A stretch of DNA of 64,000 nucleotides from Letharia columbiana (GCF_014066305.1 NW_023501062.1:629660-693659); one strand, 5' to 3'. Shown: positions 10,961-22,735, numbered from the stretch's first letter. Notes: generated by a model from the letters alone, not told the origin. Program-made: numbers and translations.

Positions 10961-11186
10961 TTGTTTAACTGAGTGCGAGGGTACCGAGGGTAAATGTGTT
11001 TATATTAGTGGAATTGATAGAATTGATAGAATTAATAGAATTGTAGAGAAGAATGGTTACACAAATAGGTGGAAGGATTATTATCCGATCCCGGACGCGT
11101 CTGGTGTGACTACCATGACTACCATATTTAAATGTCCATTTAATCCACTAATAGTAGGCCAAACTTCATTATTTTTACAGCGTTAG
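10866..11186 (+). CDS. Hypothetical 106-aa ORF, probably not a gene
   Basis: The only plus-strand ATG frame of some length outside the satellite. Residues 7-27 are hydrophobic and could pass as a signal peptide, followed by a Cys pair and a Cys-rich stretch, but the hydrophobic part comes from translating the CTCCGCAGTRTT minisatellite and the DRIDRINRI stretch comes from the GAATTGATA repeat. No family is recognised. A small secreted protein cannot be excluded, but the repeat origin and the absence of a conserved frame in the RIPed copies make it unlikely. No clear promoter was seen. Confidence 0.2.
   Translation: MESRPVVSLLLMTVSAIFSAVFSVFACCRSSSCLTECEGTEGKCVYISGIDRIDRINRIVEKNGYTNRWKDYYPIPDASGVTTMTTIFKCPFNPLIVGQTSLFLQR
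11011..11043 (+). repeat. GAATTGATA 9-bp tandem repeat
   Basis: Three full units plus a partial one (gaattgata, gaattgata, gaattaata, gaattg). The RIPed inverted counterpart lies at 868-903 and has more units. Confidence 0.85.
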
Positions 11187-11425
11187 AAAGCGCACACTGA
11201 GCTCTACAATTTATCAAATTATGAAGAAACGCATCCGTAGGGGCTGGTTATTTCAGAGGATAAGACTTCTGCATATAGATTTTTGTAGATTTTTGATGGT
11301 TGCGGACGCTATTTTATTTACCCGCGGTGTCTAACCAAAAGCGTAGACCTAACGATTGATGATTGGCTGCCATATAAATTCAAGGTTTTCTAGTTGCCTA
11401 CCTTTTCTTTTTATATACTGATATA
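11181..11425. other. Un-RIPed single-copy tail of the island
   Basis: Normal dinucleotide composition, no second copy in this window and no open frame of note. It may be host or element flank carried along with repeat P. RIP-type composition resumes around 11425-11470. Confidence 0.6.
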
Positions 11426-11639
11426 TATAGCGCTCTCTATCTACTAAGAATCTTTATTAGTAATTTTATATTAATTAAGAGAAGACGTAAGGTTAAAACT
11501 CGACTAATATCTCTATTCTTTTACCCCCGTTCTTATCTTTATCTATATTACGAGATTTTAAAGTATTAAGAGTATATTAATATCGACTAATCTCGTTATA
11601 GTTAATTAAATAGTTATTAGTTACTTAGCTCGAGACTAT

Positions 11640-12460
11640 CGAATTTATCTATATTTAATAATATTAATAAATTTAAATTTAAGAATTAGAAAATAAGAAT
11701 TATAAATAAACTTAGTTTTAATAAAGATTATTATTCTATTAACGCTTTTTAAATAAATTATATTATATCGCGTTTTAAAGAAAAGACTATTAAATATATA
11801 ATATCTAGATATCGAATAACTATTAAAAATTCTTATTTTTTAATTAACGATCTTCTAGACTAGCTAAGTAATCTTTATAAGACTTTATTAGATATTATTC
11901 GATAAAGAAATATTTATAATTATTTAATCTTTAGATAACGTAATAGTTAGTTATTTTCTAAGTTCTATATAAAATTTATAAAATATATCGCGTATATATA
12001 GAAGTATAGTAATAAAGAATATTAGATTAATATTATTTAGCTAGATCTTATAATCGATTTAAGAGATAGAGTAAATCTTCGTCTTCTAGACGAATATACT
12101 ATATATGAAAGAAAGTAAATATTATTAGATTTAAAGAAATATCTTATTATATTAGAATATCGTAATCTAATATATATCGAACGATTAACGAATAAGAAAG
12201 TAAAGATATTTATTAAATAGTATATTAAGATAAGACTTAAGAATATAAGTAAACCACGTAATAAATATACTATTATTTCTCGCTCTAATTTAGAGAAATA
12301 TAGACGATAGATTAAACTTATTAAATCTATAAACGATAAGTTATATAGATATATTAAATCTATAAATAATATAATTATAAGAATATAATAGATATAGTTA
12401 AGAACGTAGTAGTTTTATAAATATAATTAAAATTAATATAAATATCGATAAATTCTCGAA
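11640..12460 (+). pseudogene. gag: gag-like frame of element A
   Basis: From 11708 one frame runs for about 250 codons interrupted only by TAA and TAG at likely Gln positions. The pattern matches the retrotransposon Gag domain: a segment ISRFKEKTIKY, a run LLD.LSNLYKTLLD, then a stretch with YNYLIF and LFSKFYIKFIKYIAY. The last 80 residues are Lys/Arg-rich. Unlike the gag of B, I see no zinc-knuckle spacing at its end. It would form the particle shell and is the only coding capacity seen in element A. Confidence 0.8.
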
Positions 12461-13161
12461 TATCGTATTTTTAAACGAATTAAAATTATTCGATATCTTT
12501 AAAATAATCTTATTTTTTTATATTTATAAATTAACTTTATAGATTTATATTACTTAATAATTATCTTATATTAAATCTATTAATTAAACTCTCTATATTA
12601 TTATATATCTAAACGACTTTCGAAATTATAATACGTTATTTATAAATCTTACTATCGTCGTTAATAGTTTCGATTAATATTAGCTATATAATATTTTATA
12701 AAGAAACTTATATCGAAATTATCTAATATTAATTTAGAGTTTTAGCGTCTACGGCTTAATTTAATTCGAGAGATATCGACTAATTAGATTATATTATTTT
12801 ATTAATTTCTTCTCTATTATATTAGATAATTATTATATAATAAATTCTTTTTCGATTATTATTTATTTAATTCTTTATAAATTCTTATTAAATTAAAAGC
12901 CTCTTAACGCTATAATAAAGTGCTATCGATAACGCGCTAGCGAAATCTCCGAGACGCGATATTACTATCGCTATTAGCGTTAAAGAAAGATATTAATTTA
13001 ATCTAATATAGTATATATTAAAAGTCTTTATTTTTATAGATTTTAGCGAGCGATAATTCTTTCAAAGAATTATAGATATTTAAAAATATAAGATAAGTAA
13101 TAAATCTATATCTTCGATCTATTAATTATAAAAGTTATAGCTCTTTAAGAGAGAAGAGTAT
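12461..13161 (+). other. 3' untranslated region of element A
   Basis: Starts with the shared hairpin-related motif (cgaattaaaattattcgata) and contains the block aaatcttactatcgtcgtta, found also in B (16060-16240). The end (13080-13161) matches C at 18040-18120. A purine-rich stretch, agagagaagag at 13149-13159, sits just before the LTR where the polypurine tract is expected. Confidence 0.75.
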
Positions 13162-13322
13162 TATTACGAGCGTATTTTACTTAGCTCTTAATTCTATAGC
13201 TAGCGAGTCTTAACGAAGATATCTTCTATTATATTATATCTTCTTTTTATATATATAATTCGATAGTCTTATTATTTTATTCTATCTTACTTATATAATA
13301 TATCTCTATACTAGTTTTAATA
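13162..13322 (+). repeat. 3' LTR of element A
   Basis: 161 bp, from tattacgagcg to ttttaata, followed directly by the target copy ATCTC (13323-13327), after which the RT reading frame of B resumes. Confidence 0.93.
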
Positions 13323-13327
13323 ATCTC
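13323..13327. repeat. Target-site duplication of element A, right copy
   Basis: ATCTC, identical to 8772-8776. Confidence 0.9.
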
Positions 13328-14240
13328 TCTTAAAGTATATAAGTATTAGATTCTCCTCTTCGATCTAATTAACGACTCGACTATATATTAATAATATATA
13401 AATAATATTCTATTCGAATATCTAAATAACTTCTATTAGATTTATCTCGATAATATACTTATTTATAATAAGATAAAAAAGAAATACGTTTAATATATTA
13501 GATAAATTCTTTAGAAATTAAGAGATATTAATCTTTAGATAAATATTCTTAAATATAAATTCTACGTTTAAAAAATTAAATTTCTAAATCTATTAATATC
13601 TATAAACGAGTTATAAATAAATTCTATTAAAATTTAAATTATTATTAAGTAAACTATATCTATTAATCTTAAAGAGATATAGATCTTTATTAAATTTTAT
13701 AATTTTTATCGATAATTTATTAGAGACTTCTTTAAAATAATTAAATTTATAATAAAACTTACGATAAAGAAGATTATATTTAATTAGTTTCTAGTATATT
13801 AAGAGATCTTTTACTTTCTTAAAGTTATTATTACTAAAGCTTTAGTTCTATATTATTTTAATAGAATAAAAAAGATCGTTTTAGAGATTAACTCTTTTAA
13901 TTACGTTAATAAAGATATTTTTTTCTAATATAATAATAAGAAAGTACTTTATTTAATAGTCTTTTATAGTAAAAATCTAACCTCTATCGAGTATAATTAC
14001 TAGATCTATAATAAGAAACTATTAATAATTATTCGCTATCTAGAATACTAACGCCTTAAACTAGAATATATAAACGTTCTTATTAAAATCTTTATCGATT
14101 ATAAAGAACTAATATATTTTACTAAGAAAAGAAATCTTAATTAACGCTAGGCTCGATATTTAAATATATTATTAGAATTTAATATAAAGATTATTTATCG
14201 ATCTAGATCTTAGAACGTTAAGATTAATATACTTATATAA
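13328..14240 (+). pseudogene. pol: Reverse transcriptase C-terminal half and RNase H (element B)
   Basis: The frame continues from 8776. The palm box at 13443-13454 reads Tyr-Leu-Asp-Asn: the second catalytic Asp has become Asn through TG to TA change. The RT thumb and connection follow, with FYNFY and FIRDFFKI motifs. RNase H starts near 13865 with KIVLEINSFNYV, where Asp residues read Asn, and continues through VFYSKNLT, IYNKKLLIIIRYLEY and FIDYKELIYFT to about 14230. The product would copy element RNA into DNA and degrade the RNA template. Confidence 0.92.
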
Positions 14241-15640
14241 ATAACTAAGTATAAATTAATTAATTTCGAGAATAAACGATTACGCTAATAGTATTAAATA
14301 ATCTTTATCTTTAATCGATTAAAATTAAATAGCGAATATATTAATATATATATAATCGATAATCTTATTTATTATAAGATAGTAGAAGCTAATAAGAAGA
14401 ACGACTATTATATAGAAATTCGTAACGCTATCGTCGAAGATAAGAATAAGTTTTAAGAGATTACTCTTAATAAATACTTTATATAAAATAAAATACTTTA
14501 TTATTAGAATTATTTATAAATATTCGATAATATATATATCGATATTATTCGAGAGATATATAATTAACTATTCTACGAATATTCTAAAATAGCTCGTATT
14601 TATAAACTACTTAAAAGAGAGTATTACTAGCGAGAAATAAAGGCGATAATAGTTATCTACGTTCGAAATTACTATATCTATTAAGAGAGCTAAGATACTT
14701 CGTAATCGAGAATATAATTTACTTTAGTCTCTATTAATTTTATAGAAATAATAATAAGATATATTAATCGACTTTATTATAGACTTATCTATATTCGATA
14801 ACTATAATACTATTTAAATAGCGATCGATTAACTTATTAAGAAACGTTACTATATAATTTATTTTAATATTAATAAAGATATTATTACTAAAAAGATAGT
14901 TAACTTATTATTTAAAAAAGTATTTTATCTATATAATCTATTAATCTTAATAATATCGAATCGAGACTCTTAATTTATAGCTATTATATAAAAGTTTTTT
15001 TTACGAGAAACTAAGTATTATAATTAAGCTATTAATAGTCTTTTACTCTAAAATCGATAAATAGATTAAATAAGCGAATTAGAATATAAAGCGTTATCTT
15101 TAAATATACTATAACTATATATAAAACGACTAGATAAGATAATTATCTATTATCGAGTTCGTCGATAATAATATTATCTTATCGACTATTAATATTCTAT
15201 CTTTTCTTATAAATAAGAGATTTTATTCTCGAATAACTTTTAGCTCGAATATTATTAACTATAAGATTATATATAAGCGTTTTAATATTACTTAGATAAA
15301 GAATATTATAAACTATATAAAATAAGTTCTTAAATATATTCGAAGTAATATCGATCGTATTTAGAAAACTATAATTATATAAATTAATAAATATTAATAA
15401 AAGATTACTTTTTAAATAGACGATAAGATCTTTCTAAATAATAAGAATATTATCTTCGATCGCTCTTCTTATAAATTAGATTATAAGAGACTTAATTTAT
15501 TTAAGATTATAGATCTTATAGAAATCTTATATTATTTAAAACTTTTATTAAGTATAAGAATTTATAATATCTTTAATTTTAATCTCTTAAATCTCGTAGT
15601 AAATAATCTCTTACTAGAATAGATAAACTCTTTACTAGAA
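14240..15640 (+). pseudogene. Integrase (element B)
   Basis: The zinc-binding N-terminal domain is readable at 14530-14710 (IARIYKLLKREYY and VIYVRNYYIY), with its His and Cys positions read as Tyr. The catalytic core follows: IAIDRL near 14830 and SNRDS at 14956-14970. The C-terminal region continues to about 15640. It would insert element cDNA with a 5-bp stagger. The frame shifts at least once relative to RT, so indels have occurred in addition to RIP. Confidence 0.88.
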
Positions 15641-15855
15641 TATATTACTATTAATAATCGAATCGAATAAATTATTAAAGAAATACTTATTTTTAAATTA
15701 ATCTATAGTCGTCTTAAGTATAAAGTTAAATGAGAAAATCTCGATAATAATCTTATCTAATATAATATAAACGATAATAAATTCGAAAATTACTAGAATT
15801 TAATAGACGACTTTTATAAGTAATATCTCGAAGAGTTTTATCTATAAAGAATTAA
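15641..15855 (+). pseudogene. Chromodomain at the Pol C terminus (element B)
   Basis: The frame reads NRIE.IIKEILI, then SRLKYKVK at about 15710-15730, then a stop where the first conserved chromodomain Trp is expected, then ENLDNN and a second aromatic region, ending in an acidic DFYK.YLEEFY tail. This spacing is that of the chromodomain fused to integrase in chromoviruses, which is known to direct integration to heterochromatin. It fits the position of the element in a repeat-only compartment. Confidence 0.8.
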
Positions 15856-16552
15856 CTAATAAGATTTCGAAACTATCTCGAATACCTCTTTTTTAATTAA
15901 ATTAAAATTATTCGATATCTTTATAATAGTCTTATTTTTTTAGAGTCGAAAATCGATTTTCTAGACTTATATCGATCGAAAATTATATTATATATAGTCT
16001 CTCGCGTAGAATTTTCTTATTAACTAATATCTAAGTATCTTTTAAAGCTATAATATATTATTTATAAATCTTACTATCGTCGTCGATAATCTCTATTAAT
16101 ATCGATTATATAATACTTCGAGAGAAACTTACTTAATATTAAATTAGAGTTTTTAACGTCTATAACTTAATTCGATTCGAGAGTTCTCGATTAATTACGT
16201 TATATTATTTTATCGATATTTTATTCGCTTAAATATAAATTTAAAAATTACTATTATTTATCTCTATATTTATATATCTTATTTTCGCTATATTATATTA
16301 ATCTTCTCTTAATTAAACTTTTTATATATATTTAAAATATAATTAATAACGTTATTATAGTATAATTAAGAAGAGCTATTATCGTTATTAATATCGCTCT
16401 TAAAGAAAGATATTATATTAAAAGATTTCAGATATAATTATTTCTTTACTACTTTTATTATTTTTTTTAGACGTTAAGCGTATATATATATTTATTTTTC
16501 TATCTTTCTATTTACTAATTATAGAATATAATTTAATAAAGAGAGAGAATAA
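15856..16552 (+). other. 3' untranslated region and polypurine tract of element B
   Basis: Shares the hairpin-related motif (about 15890) and the block ttataaatcttactatcgtc with element A. The stretch aaagagagagaataa at 16538-16552 directly precedes the LTR and is the likely polypurine tract that primes plus-strand synthesis. Confidence 0.75.
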
Positions 16553-16716
16553 TATTACGAGCGTATTTTTAATATACTTTTTAGCTCTATAACTAGCGAG
16601 TCTTAGCGAAGATATTCTCTATTATATTATATCTTCTTTTTATCTATATAATTCGATATCTTAATTATCTTATTTAATATATCTATATTAATATTATATC
16701 TATATTAATTCTAATA
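16553..16716 (+). repeat. 3' LTR of element B
   Basis: 164 bp, from tattacgagcg to ttctaata; pairs with 5195-5358. Confidence 0.9.
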
Positions 16717-16925
16717 ATCTTATAAATTATTTATTACGAAAATAAAAAGATAAATAATTAAATTATTAAAGAGTATATTATTATTATTAACGTTATTAAT
16801 TATAAGTTTAAATATATAAATTTAAATCTTATATTTTATAAGAATTAAATTAATAATATTTATAAGTTTCTAGCTAGTATATTTATCTTCGATATATTTA
16901 AAATCTATAAGAATCTTATATTATT
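16717..16925. other. Spacer between elements B and C
   Basis: About 210 bp of AT-rich RIP-type sequence with no recognisable content. Confidence 0.5.
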
Positions 16926-18120
16926 TATTACGAGCGTATTTTTAATATATTATTTAATTCTATAACTAGCGAGTCTTAATAAAGATATCTTCTATTATAT
17001 TATATCTTCTTTTTATATATATAATTTAATAGTCTTATTATTCTAATTCTATTTTATTTATATTAATATTATATTTATATTAATTCTAATATTATAATAA
17101 GACTTCTTTATATACTCGACGAAGAGAAATATAATTCGAGTATACTTTATTCGAATTAGCGAACGAATTTAAAGAAATACGCTAATAGAGACTTTATTAA
17201 GACGTTTTAAATAAATAAGATATCGTATCTTTAAAAAAGCCTATTAGACGAGTAACTCGATTTTATAATAAATCGAATTTGGTAAATAGTAGTCGAGAGA
17301 TAAATAAGATATTAAATTATTTATACGACTAGCGAATTAAAAGAAATAGCTAATACTCTTATATTTATAATAAGTTTATTATAATAATAGTAAACGTATA
17401 ATCTCTTTATTAAGTATATTAATAATATATATAATAAGTCTACTATAATAACGATAGAAATAGACTCGATAAAACGATTACGATTTAATCTCTTTACTAA
17501 GTATATCGATAATATATATAATAAGTCTACTATTAAATAGCATTTAATATATTTAATTCTTTCTCTATCTCTCTATTAAAATTACGAATTAATAAATAAA
17601 AGATAAAGAATAAAATAAAGAATAGATTTTTAATAATAAGAGTATAAGAGATATAGAGTAAATCTATAGTAAAGCTTCTAGACTAGACTATTAAAAGATA
17701 TTAAAGATAAATATATACGTTAAATTTTCTTTAATTCTATTAAAGAACTATAATAAGAAGAATATAATAAGAAGATTAGATAAGAAGAAGAATTTAAAGA
17801 ATCTTATTAATACGTAGATAAGATATTACTATATTTTCGAGATCTTTAAAGAATAATATAAGTATAATAGATATATTATAGTTAAGACTAGTATACGACT
17901 TAATAATATCTTAAATATCGTATTTTTAAATAAATTAAAATTATTCGATATTTTTTAGAAAATTACTAAGACTTAAATTACTATTATTATATTTTAATAA
18001 ATCTTCTTTAATTAAGATTTATAGAAATTATAAATATTAAAAGATATAAAATAAGCGATAAGCGTATATCTTCGATCTATTAGATATAGAAGCTATAGCT
18101 ATTTAAAAGAAAGAAATAAT
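16926..18120 (+). mobile_element. Element C, a truncated Gypsy relative
   Basis: Starts with an LTR (16926-17091, 166 bp), then the leader shared with A (17092) and B (17155-17370). A coding-like stretch with TAA and TAG breaks (about 17630-17910) is not gag or pol as far as I can read. The 3' motif (17918) and the end block (18040-18120) match element A. The 3' LTR expected at 18118 is replaced by an unrelated block; the next LTR comes at 19134. C is thus another internally deleted, non-autonomous member. Confidence 0.75.
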
Positions 18121-19133
18121 ATAATTTTAGAAAAGATCTTACGTAGTAAGTTTAAGTAAAAACTTTATTAAAATTTATTTTTTTAATAGTTTAATTAATA
18201 TAAGATATTTATCTCTAGATATATATTAATATTAATAAGTTTTAAAATAGCTTTATCTCGAAGCGAGCTATTTCGAAGCTATTTCGAAATTATTTTAAAG
18301 ACTTAATAATCTATAACTTCGATATATTATTACTCGATAATCGAATTATTACTTTTTATAAAAATTTATAAATATATTCTTAATATATATAATAATAATA
18401 TATTAAATTTTCTAAATTTAAAGTTCGAAGTCTTTAAAGTTATTAAGCTTTTAAATTTCTTTTCTAAAAATCTTAAAATAATATAATAATTAAATAAATT
18501 AAAAAATAATATTAATAAAACTTTATATATCTTTACTTATATCTATAAATTATTAAATAATTATTTAAAATTATAAATTATTTAATAAATTACTTAAGAT
18601 AATACTATAGATAAATAAATTTTAAATAAAAATATAAGAAATATTAATATATAAAATCTGGCCTAGAGAATTCTATAATAATATTCTTAAATAGACTTAT
18701 AAAGATAACGAGTATTTTAATATTATTTTTAGAGTTTTATCGATATATATTAAAAAATAAGAGAGAAATTAAAGATATAGTTTTTAAAACTCTAATTTAA
18801 ATCTTTTAAAAATAATTAATTAAGTTATTTTATTAAAAATCGAAAAAAAAAATCTAATTCTATCATATTTAAATAGTTATTTTATAAAAGACTATTTCTT
18901 TATTAGAATTCTTAATAAAAAGTTATATTTAAAAGAAACTATTTATTTTCTATTTCGATTAATTTTAATAAGGATTCTATATAAAATAACGATTAATATA
19001 GCGATTTTAGAGTTTTCTACTTAGACTCTAGAGAAAGGATATAATAAAATTTCGACTCGAAAAAAAGATTTTTTCGATTTATTACTATTATTAATTCTTT
19101 TAAATAGAGTCTAAGTATTAAGATTAGAGATAA
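18121..19133. mobile_element. 1-kb block separating C from the next LTR
   Basis: Left context gaaataatat and right context gagataatat share ATAATAT, so the block may be an insertion that duplicated about 5-7 bp, placed where the 3' LTR of C should begin. It is RIPed, has no readable protein and no clear terminal repeats. An insertion is an inference from position only. Confidence 0.4.
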
Positions 19134-19870
<737 letters not shown>

Positions 19871-20358
19871 TTAGATAGAGTATAATAAAATACAATTATA
19901 TTTCATTAGAATTATTTTTATATAATAACTTTTATATTTAAATAAAATATACCGCTTTTTTTTCTAATAGAATTTCTTTATTTATTTAGATTTAAATAGT
20001 CTTAAGCTAGAGCTATATAGCGCCTCTTATATCGCGAAATTTAATCTTATAATTATTTTTTAAAAAAATATTAAAGTTTATATATAAAGTCGTTTCCTCG
20101 ACTTATCGACGCTAAGAGAACTTTATATTATAATTTTATTTTCTATAACGAATAATTAATATAATTTAAAAATTAAAAAAAATAATAATACTACTTAGTT
20201 AATATTATATATAAAAATTAAAATTTTATAAATAGCTCTAGAATTAATTTATTTAGAATTAAGATATTTTAAATAAAATTAAATATTTAATTAATTTTTT
20301 TTATTATTTAAAATAAAAAATTTAAAAAAAATATATAAAAAAACTTAAGAATCTTAGA
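19871..20358. other. Degraded sequence related to the 791-bp array
   Basis: Part of it (20090-20340, with gacgctaagagaactttata and a following ttaatattatatataaaaat) recurs at about 23680-23940, so it belongs to the same repeat complex. No coding potential is seen. Confidence 0.5.
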
Positions 20359-22735
20359 ATTTTAACGTATATTTTTTAAATAGATTTACTTCTATATTCG
20401 TTATTTAAAATAATAAATTTCTATATATATATCGATTACTTTTCGCGCGAAGAGAAACTCTTTACTTAGAAATTTATTTCGCTCTATATATAAAATATAT
20501 TTAAGAAACTTAAAAAAAAATTTAGTTATACTTAGTTAGTAATTTTTAATAAAATTTAAAATTTAATAATCGCGTAATTTTAGAGTTATAATCTATTAAA
20601 ATAATACTTATTATCTTATATTAAAGAAATTATTAATATATTAAATAATTTATTCTCTTTATATAATAAAATAGATAAAATTATTTTATTCTTTACTTAT
20701 AATATAGTTATTTTAACTCGTAATAATATAGTAAGTAAGAAATTTTTTTTAACTTTTAAATAAATAAGGTCGGGAGTTCGAGTTATATCGTCGCCACTTT
20801 TTTAAATTCTTAAAATATCTTTTTTTTATTATATCGCTAAACTCTATAAAAAAAATAATTAATAATAATATTTAAGTTTATATTTTTATTATTAATATTT
20901 GAAAAGTTATAGATAATATAAAAAATAAGCGAGTATTTTAATATCTCTATTTAAAATCTTAACGTTAATAACGAATTTATAATAAATAAAAATATTTAAA
21001 TAATATAATTTATAGTCTTAATTAAGAATAATTTAACGATATTAAAACGAAAAGATAATTATTATCGAGTATTTAATTATTTAATAAAATCGTATATTAG
21101 CGTTTAATTATTCTCGAATTATCTTTTAAAATAATTTAGATAACTCTAAGATTTTAACGCGTATTTTTTAAATAGATTTACTTTTATATTCGTTATTTAA
21201 AATAATAAATTTCTATATATATATCGATTATTTTTCGCGTTAAGAGAAATTCTTAGCTTAGAAATTTATTTCGCTCTATATATAAAATATATTTAATATA
21301 TTTAAAAAAAATAATAGTTATACTTAGTTAGTAATTTTTAATAAAATTTAAATTTTAAAAATCGCGTAATTTTAGAGTTATAATCTATTAAAATAATACT
21401 TATTATCTTATATTAAAGAAATTATTAATATATTAAATAATTTATTTTCTTTATATAATAAAATAGATGAAATTATTTTATTTTTTATTTATAATATAGC
21501 TATCTAACTCGTAGTTATATTATAAATAAGAATTTTTTTTTAATTTTTAAATAAATAAGATCGAGAGTTCGAGTTATATCGTCGTTACTTTTTTAAATTC
21601 TTAAAATATCTTTTTTTTATTATATCGCTAAACTCTATAAAAAAAATAATTAATAATAATATTTAAGTTTATATTTTTACTATTAATATTTAAAAAGTTA
21701 TAGATAATATAAAAAATAAGCGAGTATTTTAATATCTCTATCTAAAATCTTAACGTTAATAACGAATTTATAATAAATAAAAATATTTAAATAATATAAT
21801 TTATAGTTCTAATTAAGAGCTATTTAACGATATTAAAATAAAAAGATAATTATTATCGAGTATTTAATTATTTAATAAAATCGTATATTAGCGTTTAATT
21901 ATTCTTAAATTATCTTTTAAAATAATTTAAATAACTCTAAGATTTTAACGCGTATTTTTTAAATAGATTTACTTCTATATTCGTTATTTAAAATAATAAA
22001 TTTCTATATATATATCGATTATTTTTCGCGTTAAGAGAAACTCTTAGCTTAGAAATTTATTTCATCTTATATATAAAATATATTTAAGAAATTTAAATTA
22101 TATAATAGTTATACTTAGTTAGCGATTTTTAATAAAATTTTAATTTTAAAAATCGCGTAATATTAGAGTTATAATCTATTAAAATAATACTTATTATCTT
22201 ATATTAAAGAAATTATTAATATATTAAATAATTTATTTTCTTTATATTATATAATAGGGGAATTTATTTTATTCTCTACTTACGATATAATTATCTTAAC
22301 CCGTAGCGATATCGTAAGTAAGAAACTTTTTTTTATTTTTAAGTGAATAAGATTAGAAGTTCGAGTTATATCGTCGTTACTTTTTTAAATTCTTAAAATA
22401 TCTTTTTTTTATTATATCGCTAAAATCTATAAAAAAAAATTAATAATAATATTTAAGTTTATATTTTTACTATTAATATTTGAAAAGTTATAAGTAATAT
22501 AAAAAATAAGCGAGTATTTTAATATCTCTATTTAAAATCTTAACGTTAATAACGAATTTATAATAAATAAAAATATTTAAATAAGATAATTTATAGCTCT
22601 AATTAAGGGCTATTTAACGATATTAAAATAAAAAGATAATTATTATCGAGTATTTAATTATTTAATAAAATCGTATATTAGCGTCTAATTATTCTCGAAT
22701 TATCTTTTAAAATAATTTAAAATTAATATATAATT
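20359..22735. repeat. Three tandem 791-bp units
   Basis: The marker attttaacg occurs at 20359, 21151 and 21942, and the marker agttcgag at 20775, 21566 and 22358, giving a 791-792-bp period. The units are closely similar and differ by RIP-type changes and small indels. Each contains an inverted repeat about 80 bp before a tRNA B-box-like word (agttcgagttatatcg), followed within 15 nt by a T6 run. No protein is readable. Confidence 0.9.
22278..22319. other. Inverted repeat in the third 791-bp unit
   Basis: Perfect 11-bp arms acttacgatat / atatcgtaagt around a 20-nt loop. The equivalent stems in units 1 and 2 are weakened by RIP. A similar stem occurs at 24289-24328 in the diverged relatives. 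Confidence 0.65.

Larger units (their letters stand above)
9718..11180 (+). repeat. Island copy (P) of a three-copy repeat family
   Basis: Paralogous to 725-2660 (inverted, RIPed) and 63055-63720 (direct, RIPed more completely). The left end contains a short palindrome, tgaattaaattca. The middle is made of tandem units and the right end carries the GAATTGATA run. No terminal inverted repeats or recognised protein were seen, so its class is open; a non-coding or subtelomere-like repeat and a retroelement-derived fragment are both possible. Confidence 0.85.
9718..11425 (+). other. Un-RIPed island inside element A
   Basis: From ctatgaattaaattcatgaa to about 11425 the sequence has ordinary TG and CA frequencies and clearly higher GC than its surroundings. 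The left edge coincides with the point where homology to copies Q (2655) and R (about 63055) starts. Homology to Q ends near 11180; the last 245 bp are un-RIPed but have no copy in the window. I find no clear target duplication and no transposase. It could be a young mobile repeat that inserted after RIP ceased, or a segment brought in by recombination. Confidence 0.85.
8777..13322 (+). mobile_element. Nested gag-only Gypsy element A
   Basis: A 4546-bp insertion with 161-bp LTRs in direct orientation (8777-8937 and 13162-13322) and an exact 5-bp target duplication. Its LTRs, leader blocks and 3' untranslated region match element B, so both belong to one family. Between the LTRs I find a gag-like frame but no RT, RNase H or integrase; once the 1.7-kb un-RIPed island is removed only about 2.5 kb of internal sequence remains. 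It is therefore best read as a non-autonomous derivative mobilised by B-type relatives. It is RIPed throughout except for the island. Confidence 0.9.
5195..16716 (+). mobile_element. Ty3/Gypsy chromovirus-type retrotransposon B (RIPed, interrupted by A)
   Basis: The element is bounded by LTRs at 5195-5358 and 16553-16716 (164 bp each) that share the words cttagctctataactagcga and ttctctattatattatatct. Flanking pentamers are atatt and atctt, a near but imperfect target duplication. Without nested element A and the extra target copy (4551 bp) it is about 6.97 kb, a usual length for a fungal Gypsy element. Order is gag, protease, RT, RNase H, integrase and chromodomain, which is the Ty3/Gypsy order. 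All frames are broken by RIP-derived TAA and TAG codons and by at least two indels, so it cannot be autonomous now. Confidence 0.92.

Noticed and set aside
16717..16721. Perfect target duplication for element B
   Set aside because: The flanks are atatt and atctt; the one mismatch is not of the RIP type, so the duplication is only approximate.
20771..20800. tRNA gene at the agttcgagttatatcg word
   Set aside because: No acceptor, D or anticodon arm with correct spacing and no pairing partner for the end tcgtcgccac; only a B-box-like word remains.
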